Below, in pieces: positions 50,638-59,658 of a stretch of DNA of 64,000 nucleotides. The translations under genes and the position numbers were made by a program. Numbering within the stretch: the first letter of the stretch is position 1; each line of letters starts with the position of its first letter. The DNA is taken from NCBI GenBank assembly GCA_023425645.1, contig JAFACG010000010.1, positions 162,137-226,136 of the forward strand. The letters run 5' to 3'. The notes beneath the pieces are model-generated. The model was not told the origin of the DNA and ran no database searches. It was given only the letters and a program-made list of their open reading frames with translations. The stretch comes from Pseudomonadota bacterium. Lineage in GTDB: Bacteria > Pseudomonadota > Gammaproteobacteria > Burkholderiales > Burkholderiaceae_B.

Positions 50638-51576
50638 TCAGGGACGGGAGCAGTCGGGCGTGTGCTCGACGGGGTCGTGGCCGGGCAGGCCGGGCACGCC
50701 GTAGCCGGGATAGGGCTTGGTCATGGACGTGCCGGCGTCCGGCTCGGTGCCGAACCATTTGACATGCAGCTTGACCAGCGAGCCGTCCTGCTTCATGCAC
50801 TCCAGGACTTCGTCGACCCGGTTGCGCAGGGCCGTGTCGTCCTTGCGAAAGACAAAGGCGTAATTGCTGTCCGTGGTGTAGTCGTAGACCGGGGCCAGGG
50901 CCGGGGTCTGGGTGGCGATCCAGCGCGCCAGCGGCGTCTCGGACAGATTGGCGAAGGCCCGGCCTATCACCACGGCCTGGACCGCGTCATTGTTCTTGTT
51001 GAAGCGCTGGATCTGGAAGCCGTACTTGGCCTGGTTGTCCTGCAGCCAGCGGTCCGAGAAGCTGCCGTTGTTCACGGCGATGGTCTTGCCCTTCAGGTCC
51101 TCCAGCTTGTCGACCACCGCGCCCTTCTTGGCCAGGAAGCTCAGGCCGCCGGCCATGTAGGGTTCGGAATACAGCATCTGCTGGGCGCGTTCCATGGTGG
51201 TGTTGATGGGGCCGGCCACCATGTCGTAGCGGCCCGAGAACAGGCCCGCGAAGATGGCCGAGAAGGGCGTATCGATTACCTCCAGCCCGTCGTAGCCCAT
51301 GCGGGCCGCCAGTTCGCCGGCCAGATCGTTGGAAAAGCCGTCCATCTTGCCATCGGGCGCCTTCATGAAGAACGGCACCAGGCCCACGTCCGCCGCCACC
51401 TTGAAGCGCTTGCCCTGGTTCGGGTTCTGCGCCTGTGCAGGCAGGCTCAGGGCCAGGCCGGCCGCCAGCGCGGCCAGCAGCATCCTGCCCATGCTGGGGG
51501 AACGGCGGCTCCGGCTGCGTTCAGTCCTGCCCGAAACGGCCGCGCCCAACGCGGCGAATTTGCTTGCGCCTTGCAT
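50638..51576 (-). CDS. ABC transporter periplasmic substrate-binding protein (polar amino-acid type)
   Basis: The 312-residue product begins at ATG 51576 behind AAGGAGA. It has a long basic n-region with SRSRRSP before a hydrophobic core (MLLAALAAGLALSLPAQAQ), so export may be through Tat or Sec; an internal start at 51492 would give a standard Sec signal. The mature protein is of the bacterial SBP type 3 fold (KVAADVGLVPFFMKAPDGKMDGFSNDLAGELAARMG). It is the first gene of the minus-strand operon, 66 bp downstream of LysR site C. Confidence 0.85.
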   Translation of the reverse strand: MQGASKFAALGAAVSGRTERSRSRRSPSMGRMLLAALAAGLALSLPAQAQNPNQGKRFKVAADVGLVPFFMKAPDGKMDGFSNDLAGELAARMGYDGLEVIDTPFSAIFAGLFSGRYDMVAGPINTTMERAQQMLYSEPYMAGGLSFLAKKGAVVDKLEDLKGKTIAVNNGSFSDRWLQDNQAKYGFQIQRFNKNNDAVQAVVIGRAFANLSETPLARWIATQTPALAPVYDYTTDSNYAFVFRKDDTALRNRVDEVLECMKQDGSLVKLHVKWFGTEPDAGTSMTKPYPGYGVPGLPGHDPVEHTPDCSRP

Positions 51577-51641
51577 AGTGTCTCCTTGCCAATCGATTTT
51601 TCTGCTTGTGGTGAATCGATTCTAGGGGCAGCAAATTCTTG

Positions 51642-51673
51642 ATGTCATATGCTTTTTTATTCGCACTTCATAA
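51642..51673 (-). promoter_or_regulatory. LysR operator C with overlapping promoter
   Basis: On the minus strand this 32-bp site reads TTATG, 17 bp, CATA, T, GACAT. Its ATGACA tail acts as -35 and lies 18 bp from TAGAAT, a good -10, in front of the ABC operon at 51576. The site shares the same layout with sites A and B. Confidence 0.75.
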
Positions 51674-51686
51674 CATCACGTTAAGT

Positions 51687-52595
51687 TCATTGCCATTCCA
51701 CGCGCATGCCGCGATAGCGGGTCGTCACCAGGATGTCCATGAAATCGCGGGCCAGTTGCGAGACCGGGACGACGTTGGAGTGCAGCATGTGCAAAGGCAT
51801 GGTGGTGCGCGGATTGATGGGACGCACCACCACGTCCGGCCAGACGCGCCCGGCCACGGCCAGTTCGTCCACGATGGCGATGCCCGCCCCCGCCTGGACC
51901 ATGGCGCAGGCGATGTGCGTCAGGCGCACTTCCACCGCCAGTTGCGGCACGCCGGGCCGGTTGCCGAACAGCTGCTGCACCATCTGCCCGTAGGGGGTGT
52001 CGTTGCCATAGCCGATCAGGTCCTGGCCTTCCAGGTCGCTGGCGTCCAGCTCCTGCTTGTCGGCCAGGGGATGGCTGGCCAGCAGCACCGCGACCAGATG
52101 GTTCTCGTAGATGGCCTGGGCATGCAGGCTGGGGTGGGTCAGGGGCACGATGGCCACGCCCACCTCGGCCTGCTGGGTGATCAGGGCCTGCACCAGGTCG
52201 GTGGAGATCAGGGTGCGCACATGCACCTTGACGTCGGGAAAGGCCTTGCGAAAGCGCGTGACCGCCATGGGGATGAGCGTCTGGCCCAGGCTGGGGCTGA
52301 CGGCGATGTGCAGGCTGCCGTGGCGCTTTTCCACCAGGTCCGTGGCCACTTCGTTGACGCGCTGCACGCTGCGGTGCACCTGCTCGACTTCCTGGTACAG
52401 GCGGCGCGCCTCGGGCGTGGGATAGAGCCGTCCCTTGATGCGTTCGAACAGCACCAGGCCGATGCGCGATTCCGTGTAGGACAGCAGGCGGCTGATGGCG
52501 GGCTGCGAGACATTGAGCAACTGGGCCGCCTTGCTGATCGAGCCGGTCAGCATGATGGCGCGGAAAACCTCGATCTGGCGAAGATTCAGGAGCAT
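51687..52595 (-). CDS. LysR-family transcriptional regulator of the catabolic island
   Basis: The 302-residue regulator begins LNLRQIEVFRAIMLTGSISKAAQLLNVSQPAISRLLSYTE, a winged helix-turn-helix resembling the OccR/NocR/DsdC-type opine and amino-acid regulators, followed by a two-lobed effector domain. It lies between the two divergent transport operons. Site A ends at its own promoter (15 bp from the ATG), so it is likely autoregulated. The effector is presumably the island's substrate or an intermediate. Confidence 0.9.
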   Translation of the reverse strand: MLLNLRQIEVFRAIMLTGSISKAAQLLNVSQPAISRLLSYTESRIGLVLFERIKGRLYPTPEARRLYQEVEQVHRSVQRVNEVATDLVEKRHGSLHIAVSPSLGQTLIPMAVTRFRKAFPDVKVHVRTLISTDLVQALITQQAEVGVAIVPLTHPSLHAQAIYENHLVAVLLASHPLADKQELDASDLEGQDLIGYGNDTPYGQMVQQLFGNRPGVPQLAVEVRLTHIACAMVQAGAGIAIVDELAVAGRVWPDVVVRPINPRTTMPLHMLHSNVVPVSQLARDFMDILVTTRYRGMRVEWQ

Positions 52596-52609
52596 ACCTT
52601 AACGTAGCC

Positions 52610-52641
52610 TTATGTTTCGAGCACAAATAAGCATAAGACAT
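52610..52641 (+). promoter_or_regulatory. LysR operator A (between lysR and the NMT1-type transporter)
   Basis: TTATG, 17 bp, CATA, A, GACAT in the plus orientation, 15 bp from the lysR ATG and 105 bp before ATG 52746. AAGACA at its end is 18 bp from TCAATT (52659-52664), a weak -10, so this promoter probably needs activation. The TTATG/CATAA dyad is perfect here. Confidence 0.7.
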
Positions 52642-52745
52642 TTTGGTTTGCCTATGTTTCAATTTTTTCAGGCCGCCATCCCGGCGCGGCCATGCCGTGC
52701 CGGGGCAACAGAGCGGTCCACTGACTACGACACGGAGACGACATC

Positions 52746-53759
52746 ATGCATACCCTGCTCGCACGCGCCCTGGCGGCGCTGGGCCTGGGGCTGGCCGCCG
52801 CGGCGCCCACAGCCCAGGCGGCCGACAAAGTCCATCTCATGCTGGACTTCATCCCCACCGGCGACTACGCGCCCTACTACTCGGGCATCGCCAACGGCAT
52901 CTACGAAAAGAACGGCATCACCCTGAACATCACGCGCGGCACCGGCTCGGGCGACACCGTGCTGAAAGTGGCCGGCGGCGCGGCCGACATCGGCCTGGCG
53001 GACATCTCGGCCATCCTGACTTCGCGCCAGAACAGCCAGACGCCGGTCAAGGCCATCGCCTCCACCTTCTCGCATTCAGCCCATTCGCTGTTCGTGCTCA
53101 AGGACTCGGGCATCACCAGCTTCACGGGACTGGAAGGCAAGAAGATCGCCGTCTCTCCCGGCAACAGCCACAAGCTCTACTTCCCCATGGTGGCGCGCCG
53201 CGCCAACACCGACCCCGACAAGATCCAATGGGTCACCGTGGACGGCTCGTCCATGGCGCCGCTGCTGATCAACGGCAAGGTCGACGCCGCCCCCTTCCTG
53301 GCCACCAACCACTATTACCAGAACAAGCAGGCCAAGCGCTTCGGCAAGGAGATCGTGGTGCTGCCCTTCAGCGACCAGGGTTTCAACATCTACGCCCTGT
53401 CGATCTTCACCACCGACAAGACCCTGGCCGAGCGCCCGCACATGGTGCAGAACTTCCTGAACGCCACCATCCAGGCCTGGGACGCCGCCCGCCAGGATCC
53501 GCAAGCCGCCTGCCAGGCGCACGTCAAGGCCAACCCCGAGATCGACCTGGACGACTGCATGGGCAACCTGAAGGCGGTGCTGGGCTACATCTACACCGAT
53601 TTTAGCGCCCGGCACGGCGTGGGCAGCCTGGAGGAAGAGCGCATGAAGACGACCTACGAGGCCGTGGCGCAGGCCCAGCAGCTCGACCCTGCCTGGGACT
53701 ACCACCAGGCCTACGACACCCGGTTCATCGTCAAGGCCAACGGCACGGCCAAGCCCTGA
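52746..53759 (+). CDS. ABC transporter substrate-binding protein, NMT1/THI5-like
   Basis: The 337-residue product has a signal peptide (about 1-26, ending AQAA) and the NMT1-like fold (VHLMLDFIPTGDYAPYYSGIANGIYEKNGITLNI). This family binds thiamine precursors, sulfonates, riboflavin or pyrimidine-type compounds. With its enzyme neighbours it probably binds a heterocycle. CGGAGACG precedes the ATG. It is the first gene of the plus-strand operon. Confidence 0.87.
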   Translation: MHTLLARALAALGLGLAAAAPTAQAADKVHLMLDFIPTGDYAPYYSGIANGIYEKNGITLNITRGTGSGDTVLKVAGGAADIGLADISAILTSRQNSQTPVKAIASTFSHSAHSLFVLKDSGITSFTGLEGKKIAVSPGNSHKLYFPMVARRANTDPDKIQWVTVDGSSMAPLLINGKVDAAPFLATNHYYQNKQAKRFGKEIVVLPFSDQGFNIYALSIFTTDKTLAERPHMVQNFLNATIQAWDAARQDPQAACQAHVKANPEIDLDDCMGNLKAVLGYIYTDFSARHGVGSLEEERMKTTYEAVAQAQQLDPAWDYHQAYDTRFIVKANGTAKP

Positions 53760-53824
53760 CCTGCCCATCGCGCGCTCGCCGACGGGCCCGGACGGGCCGG
53801 CCGGCGAGCGCCAAGGAGCGCAAT

Positions 53825-54586
53825 GTGATACGCATTCAAGACGTCAACCTGATCTACGGGCGCAACACCGACCGCGAGACCCAGGCGCTGAAACAGATCA
53901 ACCTGGACATCCAGGACCATGAAATCATCGCGATCGTGGGCGCCTCGGGCTGCGGCAAGTCCACCTTGCTGCGCCTGATCGCCGGCCTGCTCATGCCCAC
54001 CAGCGGCAGCGTCAGCATCGACGGCGAGACCGTCGCCCACCCCCGCCAGGACACCGGCATCGTGTTCCAGGCCCCGACCCTGGTTCCCTGGGCCAACATC
54101 CTGGACAACACCCTGCTGCCCTCCAGCATCATGGGCCGGCTGGACGCGCAGGCGCGCAGCCGCGCCGAGCGCCTGCTGGCCACGGCCGGTCTGGGACGCT
54201 TCCTGCAGCACCACCCCAAGCAACTGTCCGGCGGCATGCAGCAGCGCGTGGCCATCTGCCGCGCCCTGGTGCACAACCCCAAGGTCGTGCTCATGGACGA
54301 ACCCTTCGGCGCCCTGGACGCGCTGACCCGCGAGACCATGACGCTGGAGCTGCTGCGGCTCTGGTACGAGGATCCCAAGACCATCGTCTTCGTGACGCAC
54401 TCCATCTCGGAGGCCGTCATGCTGGGCCACCGCGTGGTGGTCATGTCGCCCCGCCCAGGCCAGATCCGCGAGATTCTGGAGGTGAACCTGCCCCGCGAGC
54501 GCGACTTCTCCCTGGTGGGCACGCCCGAATTCACGCGCTGCGCGGCCGCCGTGCGCGAACTCATTTTCCAGCACGAGGTAGCCTGA
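53825..54586 (+). CDS. ABC transporter ATPase (SsuB/TauB type)
   Basis: The 253-residue ATPase has Walker A GASGCGKSTLL, Walker B VVLMDEPFGALDAL and signature LSGGMQQRVAICRAL. It belongs to the nitrate/taurine/NMT1 uptake family. The start is GTG at 53825 with AAGGAG upstream; ATG at 53823 is out of frame. Its last base overlaps the permease start (TGATG). Confidence 0.93.
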   Translation: MIRIQDVNLIYGRNTDRETQALKQINLDIQDHEIIAIVGASGCGKSTLLRLIAGLLMPTSGSVSIDGETVAHPRQDTGIVFQAPTLVPWANILDNTLLPSSIMGRLDAQARSRAERLLATAGLGRFLQHHPKQLSGGMQQRVAICRALVHNPKVVLMDEPFGALDALTRETMTLELLRLWYEDPKTIVFVTHSISEAVMLGHRVVVMSPRPGQIREILEVNLPRERDFSLVGTPEFTRCAAAVRELIFQHEVA

Positions 54587-55404
54587 TGAGCGAACAGACC
54601 CAAACCCTGGCCCCGCCGGCCGCGCGCAAGCGCCGCCTACGCCTGGGCGACTTCAATGAAATCACCATTCCCGCCCTGACCCTGGTCGCCGTGGTGCTGC
54701 TCTGGGAACTGGCCAGCCGCCTGTTCGACATTCCCGAGTACCTGGTGCCCGCCCCCTCCCGGATCTGGGAGGACTCGATGCAGATGAAGGACGCCATGCT
54801 GACGCACACCCTGGTGTCCGTGCGCACCATCATGCTGGGATTTCTGCTGTCCATCCTGGTCAGCTTCCCGCTGGCGGTGCTGATCACCTACTCGCGCTTC
54901 TTCGAGCAGGCCATCTATCCGCTGCTGATCCTGACGCAGTCCATCCCCAAGGTCGCCCTGGCGCCCATCCTGGTCATCATCTTCGGGCCCACCGAGCTGC
55001 CGCGCGTGGTCGTGACCTTCCTGGTGGCCTTCTTCCCGCTGGTGATCTCCATGACCTCCGGCCTGCTGGCCGCCCCGCCCGAACTGATCGAGCTGGTGCG
55101 CGCCTGCCGCGCCACGCGGCTGCAGGAGTTCTTCCGCATCCGCCTGCCCTACGCCGTGCCCTTCATCTTCTCGGGCCTGAAGGTCGCCATCACGCTGTCG
55201 GTGGTCGGCGCCGTGGTGGGCGAGTTCGTGGCCGCCGACAAGGGCCTGGGCTACCTGATCACCACCTCCACCGCCTTCTTCAAGACGCCCGTGGCCTTCG
55301 GCGCCATGGCCATCCTGTCCGTCCTGGGCATCGTGTTCTTCCAGGTGATCTCGGTGGCCGAACGGGTCCTGTTCCCCTGGGCCGTCAAGGACAACCGGAG
55401 CTGA
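54586..55404 (+). CDS. ABC transporter permease (SsuC/TauC type)
   Basis: The 272-residue protein has about six membrane segments and the permease EAA loop RACRATRLQEFFRIRLPYAVPFIFSG. It completes the NMT1-type transporter with the two genes before it. A TRZ/ATZ amidohydrolase gene begins 4 bp after its stop, so uptake and catabolism share one transcript. Confidence 0.92.
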   Translation: MSEQTQTLAPPAARKRRLRLGDFNEITIPALTLVAVVLLWELASRLFDIPEYLVPAPSRIWEDSMQMKDAMLTHTLVSVRTIMLGFLLSILVSFPLAVLITYSRFFEQAIYPLLILTQSIPKVALAPILVIIFGPTELPRVVVTFLVAFFPLVISMTSGLLAAPPELIELVRACRATRLQEFFRIRLPYAVPFIFSGLKVAITLSVVGAVVGEFVAADKGLGYLITTSTAFFKTPVAFGAMAILSVLGIVFFQVISVAERVLFPWAVKDNRS

Positions 55405-55408
55405 GGCC

Positions 55409-56911
55409 ATGACCTATACCGTGATACGCGGCGGCCTGGTGCTGGCGCATGCCCAGGCCCAGGCCGAGCCGCTGGACATCCTGATCAAGGATGACGAGAT
55501 CCTGGCCATGGGCCCGCCCGGCCTGGCCGCCCCGGCCGAGGCCGCCGTCGTGCGGGCCGAGGACCAGCTGCTGCACCCGGGCCTGATCAATGCGCATACC
55601 CATGGCCACGGCACCTACGCCAAGGCCATGGGCGACCGCTGGTCCCTGGAGCTGCTGCTGACCGCCGGCCCCTGGATCAACGGCGACCGCCACCTGGAGG
55701 ACAAGTACCTGAGCACGCAGTTGAACGCGGCGGAAATGCTGCTCAAGGGCTGCACGGCCAGCTACGACCTGTATTCGGAAATCCCCGTGCCCAGCGCCGA
55801 GGGCATGGCCGCCGTCGCGCAGGCCTACCAGGACGCCGGCATGCGCGCCACGGTGGCCCCCATGATGGCGGACCTGTCCTTCTACCAGTCCGTGCCCGGC
55901 CTCATCCAGGCCATGCCCGAGGAACTGCAGGATTTCGTGCGCCGCCTGGCGCCGCAACCCTTCGAAGCCACCCTGGCCGGACTGGCCGGCTTCCTGGACC
56001 AGCGGCACGATCCGGATCGCATCCGCGTGGCCCTGGCGCCCACCATCCCCATGCTCTGCTCAGACGAGTTCCTGCAGGCCTGCGGCCGGATCAGCCTGGA
56101 GCGCGGCATAGGCCTGCACAGCCACGTGGGCGAATCCTATGTGCAGGCCCTGACCGGCATGAAGCGCTACGGAACCACCATCGTCCAGCATCTGGACAAG
56201 CTGGGCCTGCTCTCGCCCCGCTTCACCCTGGCGCACGCCATCTGGCTGGACGAGCGCGACATGGACATCCTGGCCGAGCGCGACGCCATGATCGCCCACA
56301 ATCCGGCCAGCAATATGCGCCTGGGCAACGGGATCGCCGACCTGCACGCCATGCTGGAGCGCGGCATCACCGTGGGCCTGGGCACCGACGGCTCGAACAG
56401 CGGCGACAACCAGAACATGTACGAGGCCATGCGCCTGGCGTCCTTTTCGTCCAAGGCGCGCGGCCCCGATACGGCGCGCTGGGTCACCACGCGCCAGGCC
56501 CTGGCGGCCGCCACCGAAGGCAGCGCCCGCTGCTTGGGAATGGGCGCGCAGCTGGGGCGCCTGGAGGCCGGGCGCAAGGCCGACATCGTCTTCCTGGACC
56601 TGGCCCACATCAACTGGATCCCGCACAACGACACCGTGAACCAGCTGGTGCACCTGGAGGACGGGCTGGCGCTGCGCCACGTGATGGTGGGCGGGCGCTT
56701 TGCCGTGCGCGATCGCCAGTTGACCCAGGTGGACATGGCGCGGCTGCGCCGGCAAGTCGAGCAGGCCCAGGAGCGCATCGAGCGCAATACCCGCGACAAG
56801 CGCCGCGCCACCGAACAGCTGGCCCACGCCGTGGGCGCTTTCTGCCTGTGCCTGGGCCACGACCGTTACCACGTGCAGCGCTGGGCGCATCCGGACCAGT
56901 CATTAACCTGA
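55409..56911 (+). CDS. TRZ/ATZ-type amidohydrolase
   Basis: The 500-residue enzyme has HPGLINAHTHGHGTYAK (HxH), GLHSHVGES, FTLAHAIWLDERD and GTDGSNSGDNQNMYEAMRLAS (active-site Asp), all as expected of the cytosine-deaminase/chlorohydrolase branch. It would deaminate or dechlorinate a ring. The substrate is probably what the NMT1-type transporter brings in. Site B begins 3 bp after its stop. Confidence 0.85.
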   Translation: MTYTVIRGGLVLAHAQAQAEPLDILIKDDEILAMGPPGLAAPAEAAVVRAEDQLLHPGLINAHTHGHGTYAKAMGDRWSLELLLTAGPWINGDRHLEDKYLSTQLNAAEMLLKGCTASYDLYSEIPVPSAEGMAAVAQAYQDAGMRATVAPMMADLSFYQSVPGLIQAMPEELQDFVRRLAPQPFEATLAGLAGFLDQRHDPDRIRVALAPTIPMLCSDEFLQACGRISLERGIGLHSHVGESYVQALTGMKRYGTTIVQHLDKLGLLSPRFTLAHAIWLDERDMDILAERDAMIAHNPASNMRLGNGIADLHAMLERGITVGLGTDGSNSGDNQNMYEAMRLASFSSKARGPDTARWVTTRQALAAATEGSARCLGMGAQLGRLEAGRKADIVFLDLAHINWIPHNDTVNQLVHLEDGLALRHVMVGGRFAVRDRQLTQVDMARLRRQVEQAQERIERNTRDKRRATEQLAHAVGAFCLCLGHDRYHVQRWAHPDQSLT

Positions 56912-56913
56912 CA

Positions 56914-56945
56914 TTATGTTTTTCGAATAAATAGGCATACGACAT
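56914..56945 (+). promoter_or_regulatory. LysR operator B, internal to the plus-strand locus
   Basis: TTATG, 17 bp, CATA, C, GACAT. ACGACA at its end is 18 bp from TCAATC. It lies between the 55409 amidohydrolase and the hydantoinase-like gene at 57031, so the second half of the island has its own LysR-dependent promoter. Confidence 0.7.
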
Positions 56946-57030
56946 TCATGACGGGATTTGCTTCAATCTTCAATGACAACATCACGGACACGCGGCATGC
57001 GCGGGTCCGGGCTATCCAAGGAGGAAAAGA

Positions 57031-58398
57031 ATGAGTGATTTCGATCTGGTGGTACGGGGCAACATCATCGAGCGCGACCGCATCATCACCGACGGCTGGG
57101 TGGCCGTGCGCGAGGGACGGGTGGCGGCGCGCGGCACCGGCGCCGCCCCGCAGGCGCGCGAGCACGTGGATGCGCGCGGCCTGTGGGTGATGCCCGGCGT
57201 GCTGGACGGCCAGGTGCATTCGGGCAGCCAGGCCAATCAGGAAGGCCTGGGCTGGGCTTCTCGGGCGGCGGCTGCGGGCGGGGTGACCACCATGGTGGAA
57301 ATGCCCTACGACGACCCCGAGCCGGTCGCCTCGCGTCCGCAGCTGGACGAGAAGATCGCCCGCATCGAGAGCGACTGCCACGTGGACGTGGCCTGCTACG
57401 GCACGCTGAACGACAAGCACGGCCTGGAAGCGGCCGCCGGCCTGATCGAAGGCGGCGTCTGCGGCTTCAAGTTCTCCACCTTCGAGGCCAGTCCGGGACG
57501 CTTCCCGCGCGTGGAAGAGGACGTGCTGATGGAGGCTTTCCGCCTGATCGCCCCCTCGGGCCTGGCCTGCGGCGTACACAACCAGGACCAGGAGCTGACC
57601 CGCAAGAACATCAAGCGCATGGTGGAAGCCGGCGACACGGGCTGGGACGCCTTCCTGCGCGCCCACACGCCCCTGATCGAGAACCTGGCCACCAGCGCCA
57701 TCTACGAGATCGGCGCCCAGACCGGCGCGCGCGCCCACGCCGTGCACGTCTCGCTGTCGCGCGGCTTCGAGATCTGCAATATGTACCGGCGCGCGGGCCA
57801 CAAGGCTTCCATCGAAACCTGCGTGCAGTACCTGATGCTCAACCACGAGGAGCACACGCGCCGCTTCGGGGCCAAGACCAAGCACTACCCGCCCATCCGC
57901 CCCAAGGCGGAAATGGACTTGCTCTGGACCCATATCGCCAACGACGAGTGCACTTTCGTGTCCTCGGATCACGTGAGCTGGGGGCTGGAGCGCAAGCAGT
58001 TCGACAACGTCTTCCAGAACTCCTCCGGCGGGCCCGGCCTGGAAACGCTGCTGCCGGCTTTCTGGACCGGCTGCGCCGAGCACGGCATCTCGCCCACCAT
58101 GGTGGTCAAGCAGCTTTGCTGGGGCCCGGCCCAGCACTTCCTGCTGGAGCATCGCAAGGGTTCGCTGAACGTGGGCGCGGACGCCGACATCGTGATCCTC
58201 AAGCCCGAGACCTACCGTTTCGACCCCTCCACCAGCCTTTCGGCGGTCACCTGGAGCTCCTTCGAGGACCGCGAGTTCCACGTGCGCGTGCAGGCCACCT
58301 ACGTGCGCGGCCAGCTCGCCTGGGACGGAAAAGCGGTGCGCAACGCGGCGGGCGACGGCCAGTTCATCCGCCCCCACAAGGCAGGCGAGCTGTCATGA
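57031..58398 (+). CDS. Dihydropyrimidinase/allantoinase-like cyclic amidohydrolase with an altered HxH site
   Basis: The 455-residue product aligns with the hydantoinase/allantoinase group. It keeps the carboxylatable Lys147 (GFKFSTF), His in GVHNQDQE and AVHVSLS, and Asp in SSDHVSW. The first metal motif reads DGQVHSG: Gln61 stands where the first His of DxHxH is expected, and only His63 remains. A one-metal or changed chemistry is possible. GGAGG precedes the ATG. The carbamoylase gene overlaps its stop by 4 bp, so ring-opening and hydrolysis are co-translated. Confidence 0.8.
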   Translation: MSDFDLVVRGNIIERDRIITDGWVAVREGRVAARGTGAAPQAREHVDARGLWVMPGVLDGQVHSGSQANQEGLGWASRAAAAGGVTTMVEMPYDDPEPVASRPQLDEKIARIESDCHVDVACYGTLNDKHGLEAAAGLIEGGVCGFKFSTFEASPGRFPRVEEDVLMEAFRLIAPSGLACGVHNQDQELTRKNIKRMVEAGDTGWDAFLRAHTPLIENLATSAIYEIGAQTGARAHAVHVSLSRGFEICNMYRRAGHKASIETCVQYLMLNHEEHTRRFGAKTKHYPPIRPKAEMDLLWTHIANDECTFVSSDHVSWGLERKQFDNVFQNSSGGPGLETLLPAFWTGCAEHGISPTMVVKQLCWGPAQHFLLEHRKGSLNVGADADIVILKPETYRFDPSTSLSAVTWSSFEDREFHVRVQATYVRGQLAWDGKAVRNAAGDGQFIRPHKAGELS

Positions 58399-59657
58399 GC
58401 CCGGCCATGCCCTTGCTGAACCAGGAGCGCCTGTGGCGCAGCACCCAGGAGCTGGCCAGGTTCACCCTGCCCGACCAGCCCTGGACGCGGCGCGCCTTTT
58501 CCGAACTGTTCATGCAGTCGCGCCAGTGGCTGCAGGCGCAATTCGAGCAGGCGGGCCTGACGGTGCACGTGGATGCGGCCGGCAACCTGATCGGCCGGCG
58601 CGAAGGCCGCAAGCCCGGCCTGGCCCCCATCACGACGGGTTCGCATTGCGACACGGTCATGTACGGCGGGCGCTACGACGGCATCATCGGCGTGCTGGCC
58701 GGCCTGGAAGTGGCGCGCTGCCTGGACGAACAGGGCGTGGAGCTGGATCATCCCTTCGAAGTGGTGGACTTCCTGTCCGAAGAACCCAGCGATTATGGCG
58801 TGTCCTGCGTGGGCAGCCGCGCCATGGGCGGGGTGCTGAGCGCCGCCATGCTGGCCGAGCGCAATCCCCGGGGCGAGACGCTGGCCCAGGGCATCGCCCG
58901 CATCGGCGGGCGGCCCGCGGAGCTGGACCGGGTCCGGCGCGCGCCGGGCGACACGGCGGCCTTCGTGGAGCTGCACATCGAGCAGGGGCCCGTGCTGGAA
59001 TCCCGCCAGCTTCCCATCGGCGTGGTCAGCAACATCGTGGGCATCTGCCGGCATCGTCTCGTCGTCGAAGGCCGCCCCGATCATGCCGGCACCACGCCCA
59101 TGGACATACGGCGCGATGCGCTGGTGGGAGCCAGCCTGATCATCGGCGCCGTGGACCGCAAGGCGCGCGCCTACCTGGGCGGCCCCGACTACGTGGTGGC
59201 CACCATCGGCAATCTGAACCTGACGCCCAATGCGTCCAACGCCGTGCCCGGCCGCGTCGAAATGATGGTGGAGGTGCGCAGCGACCGCCAGGACATCATG
59301 GAGTCCTTCACCTGCGAATTGCTGGAGGAGCTGCGGCCCGGGATCGAGGCCATGGGGCTGGGCCTGGAAGCCGCCCAGGTCAGCCTGGCCCGGCCGACGG
59401 ACTGCCATCCCGGCGTGATGCGCGTGATCAGCGAAGCCGCCGCCTCGCTGGGCTACCGCAGCATGACCATGCCCAGCGGCGCCGGCCACGACGCCGTCTA
59501 CATGGCCGGCAGCGGCCCCATGGGCATGATCTTCATTCCCTGCCTGAACGGGCGCAGCCATTGTCCCGAGGAGTCCATCACATCCGGACAACTGCTGGAC
59601 GGCGCGCGCGTGCTCTACCAGACCATCGTGATGCTGGACCGGGCCCTGGAGAGCTGA
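58395..59657 (+). CDS. M20-family N-carbamoyl-amino-acid / allantoate-type amidohydrolase
   Basis: The 420-residue metallopeptidase-fold enzyme would split an N-carbamoyl or ureido group from the open-ring product. Metal ligands occur in GSHCDTVMYGGRYDGIIGVLAGLE, DFLSEEPSDYG, AFVELHIEQGPVLE and the C-terminal HCPEESI. The dimerisation domain has HAGTTPMDIRRDALVGASLI. The ATGA overlap with the hydantoinase-like gene suggests coordinated synthesis. L-N-carbamoylase, allantoate and ureidoglycolate hydrolase are not distinguishable here. Confidence 0.85.
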   Translation: MSPAMPLLNQERLWRSTQELARFTLPDQPWTRRAFSELFMQSRQWLQAQFEQAGLTVHVDAAGNLIGRREGRKPGLAPITTGSHCDTVMYGGRYDGIIGVLAGLEVARCLDEQGVELDHPFEVVDFLSEEPSDYGVSCVGSRAMGGVLSAAMLAERNPRGETLAQGIARIGGRPAELDRVRRAPGDTAAFVELHIEQGPVLESRQLPIGVVSNIVGICRHRLVVEGRPDHAGTTPMDIRRDALVGASLIIGAVDRKARAYLGGPDYVVATIGNLNLTPNASNAVPGRVEMMVEVRSDRQDIMESFTCELLEELRPGIEAMGLGLEAAQVSLARPTDCHPGVMRVISEAAASLGYRSMTMPSGAGHDAVYMAGSGPMGMIFIPCLNGRSHCPEESITSGQLLDGARVLYQTIVMLDRALES

Positions 59658-59658
59658 C

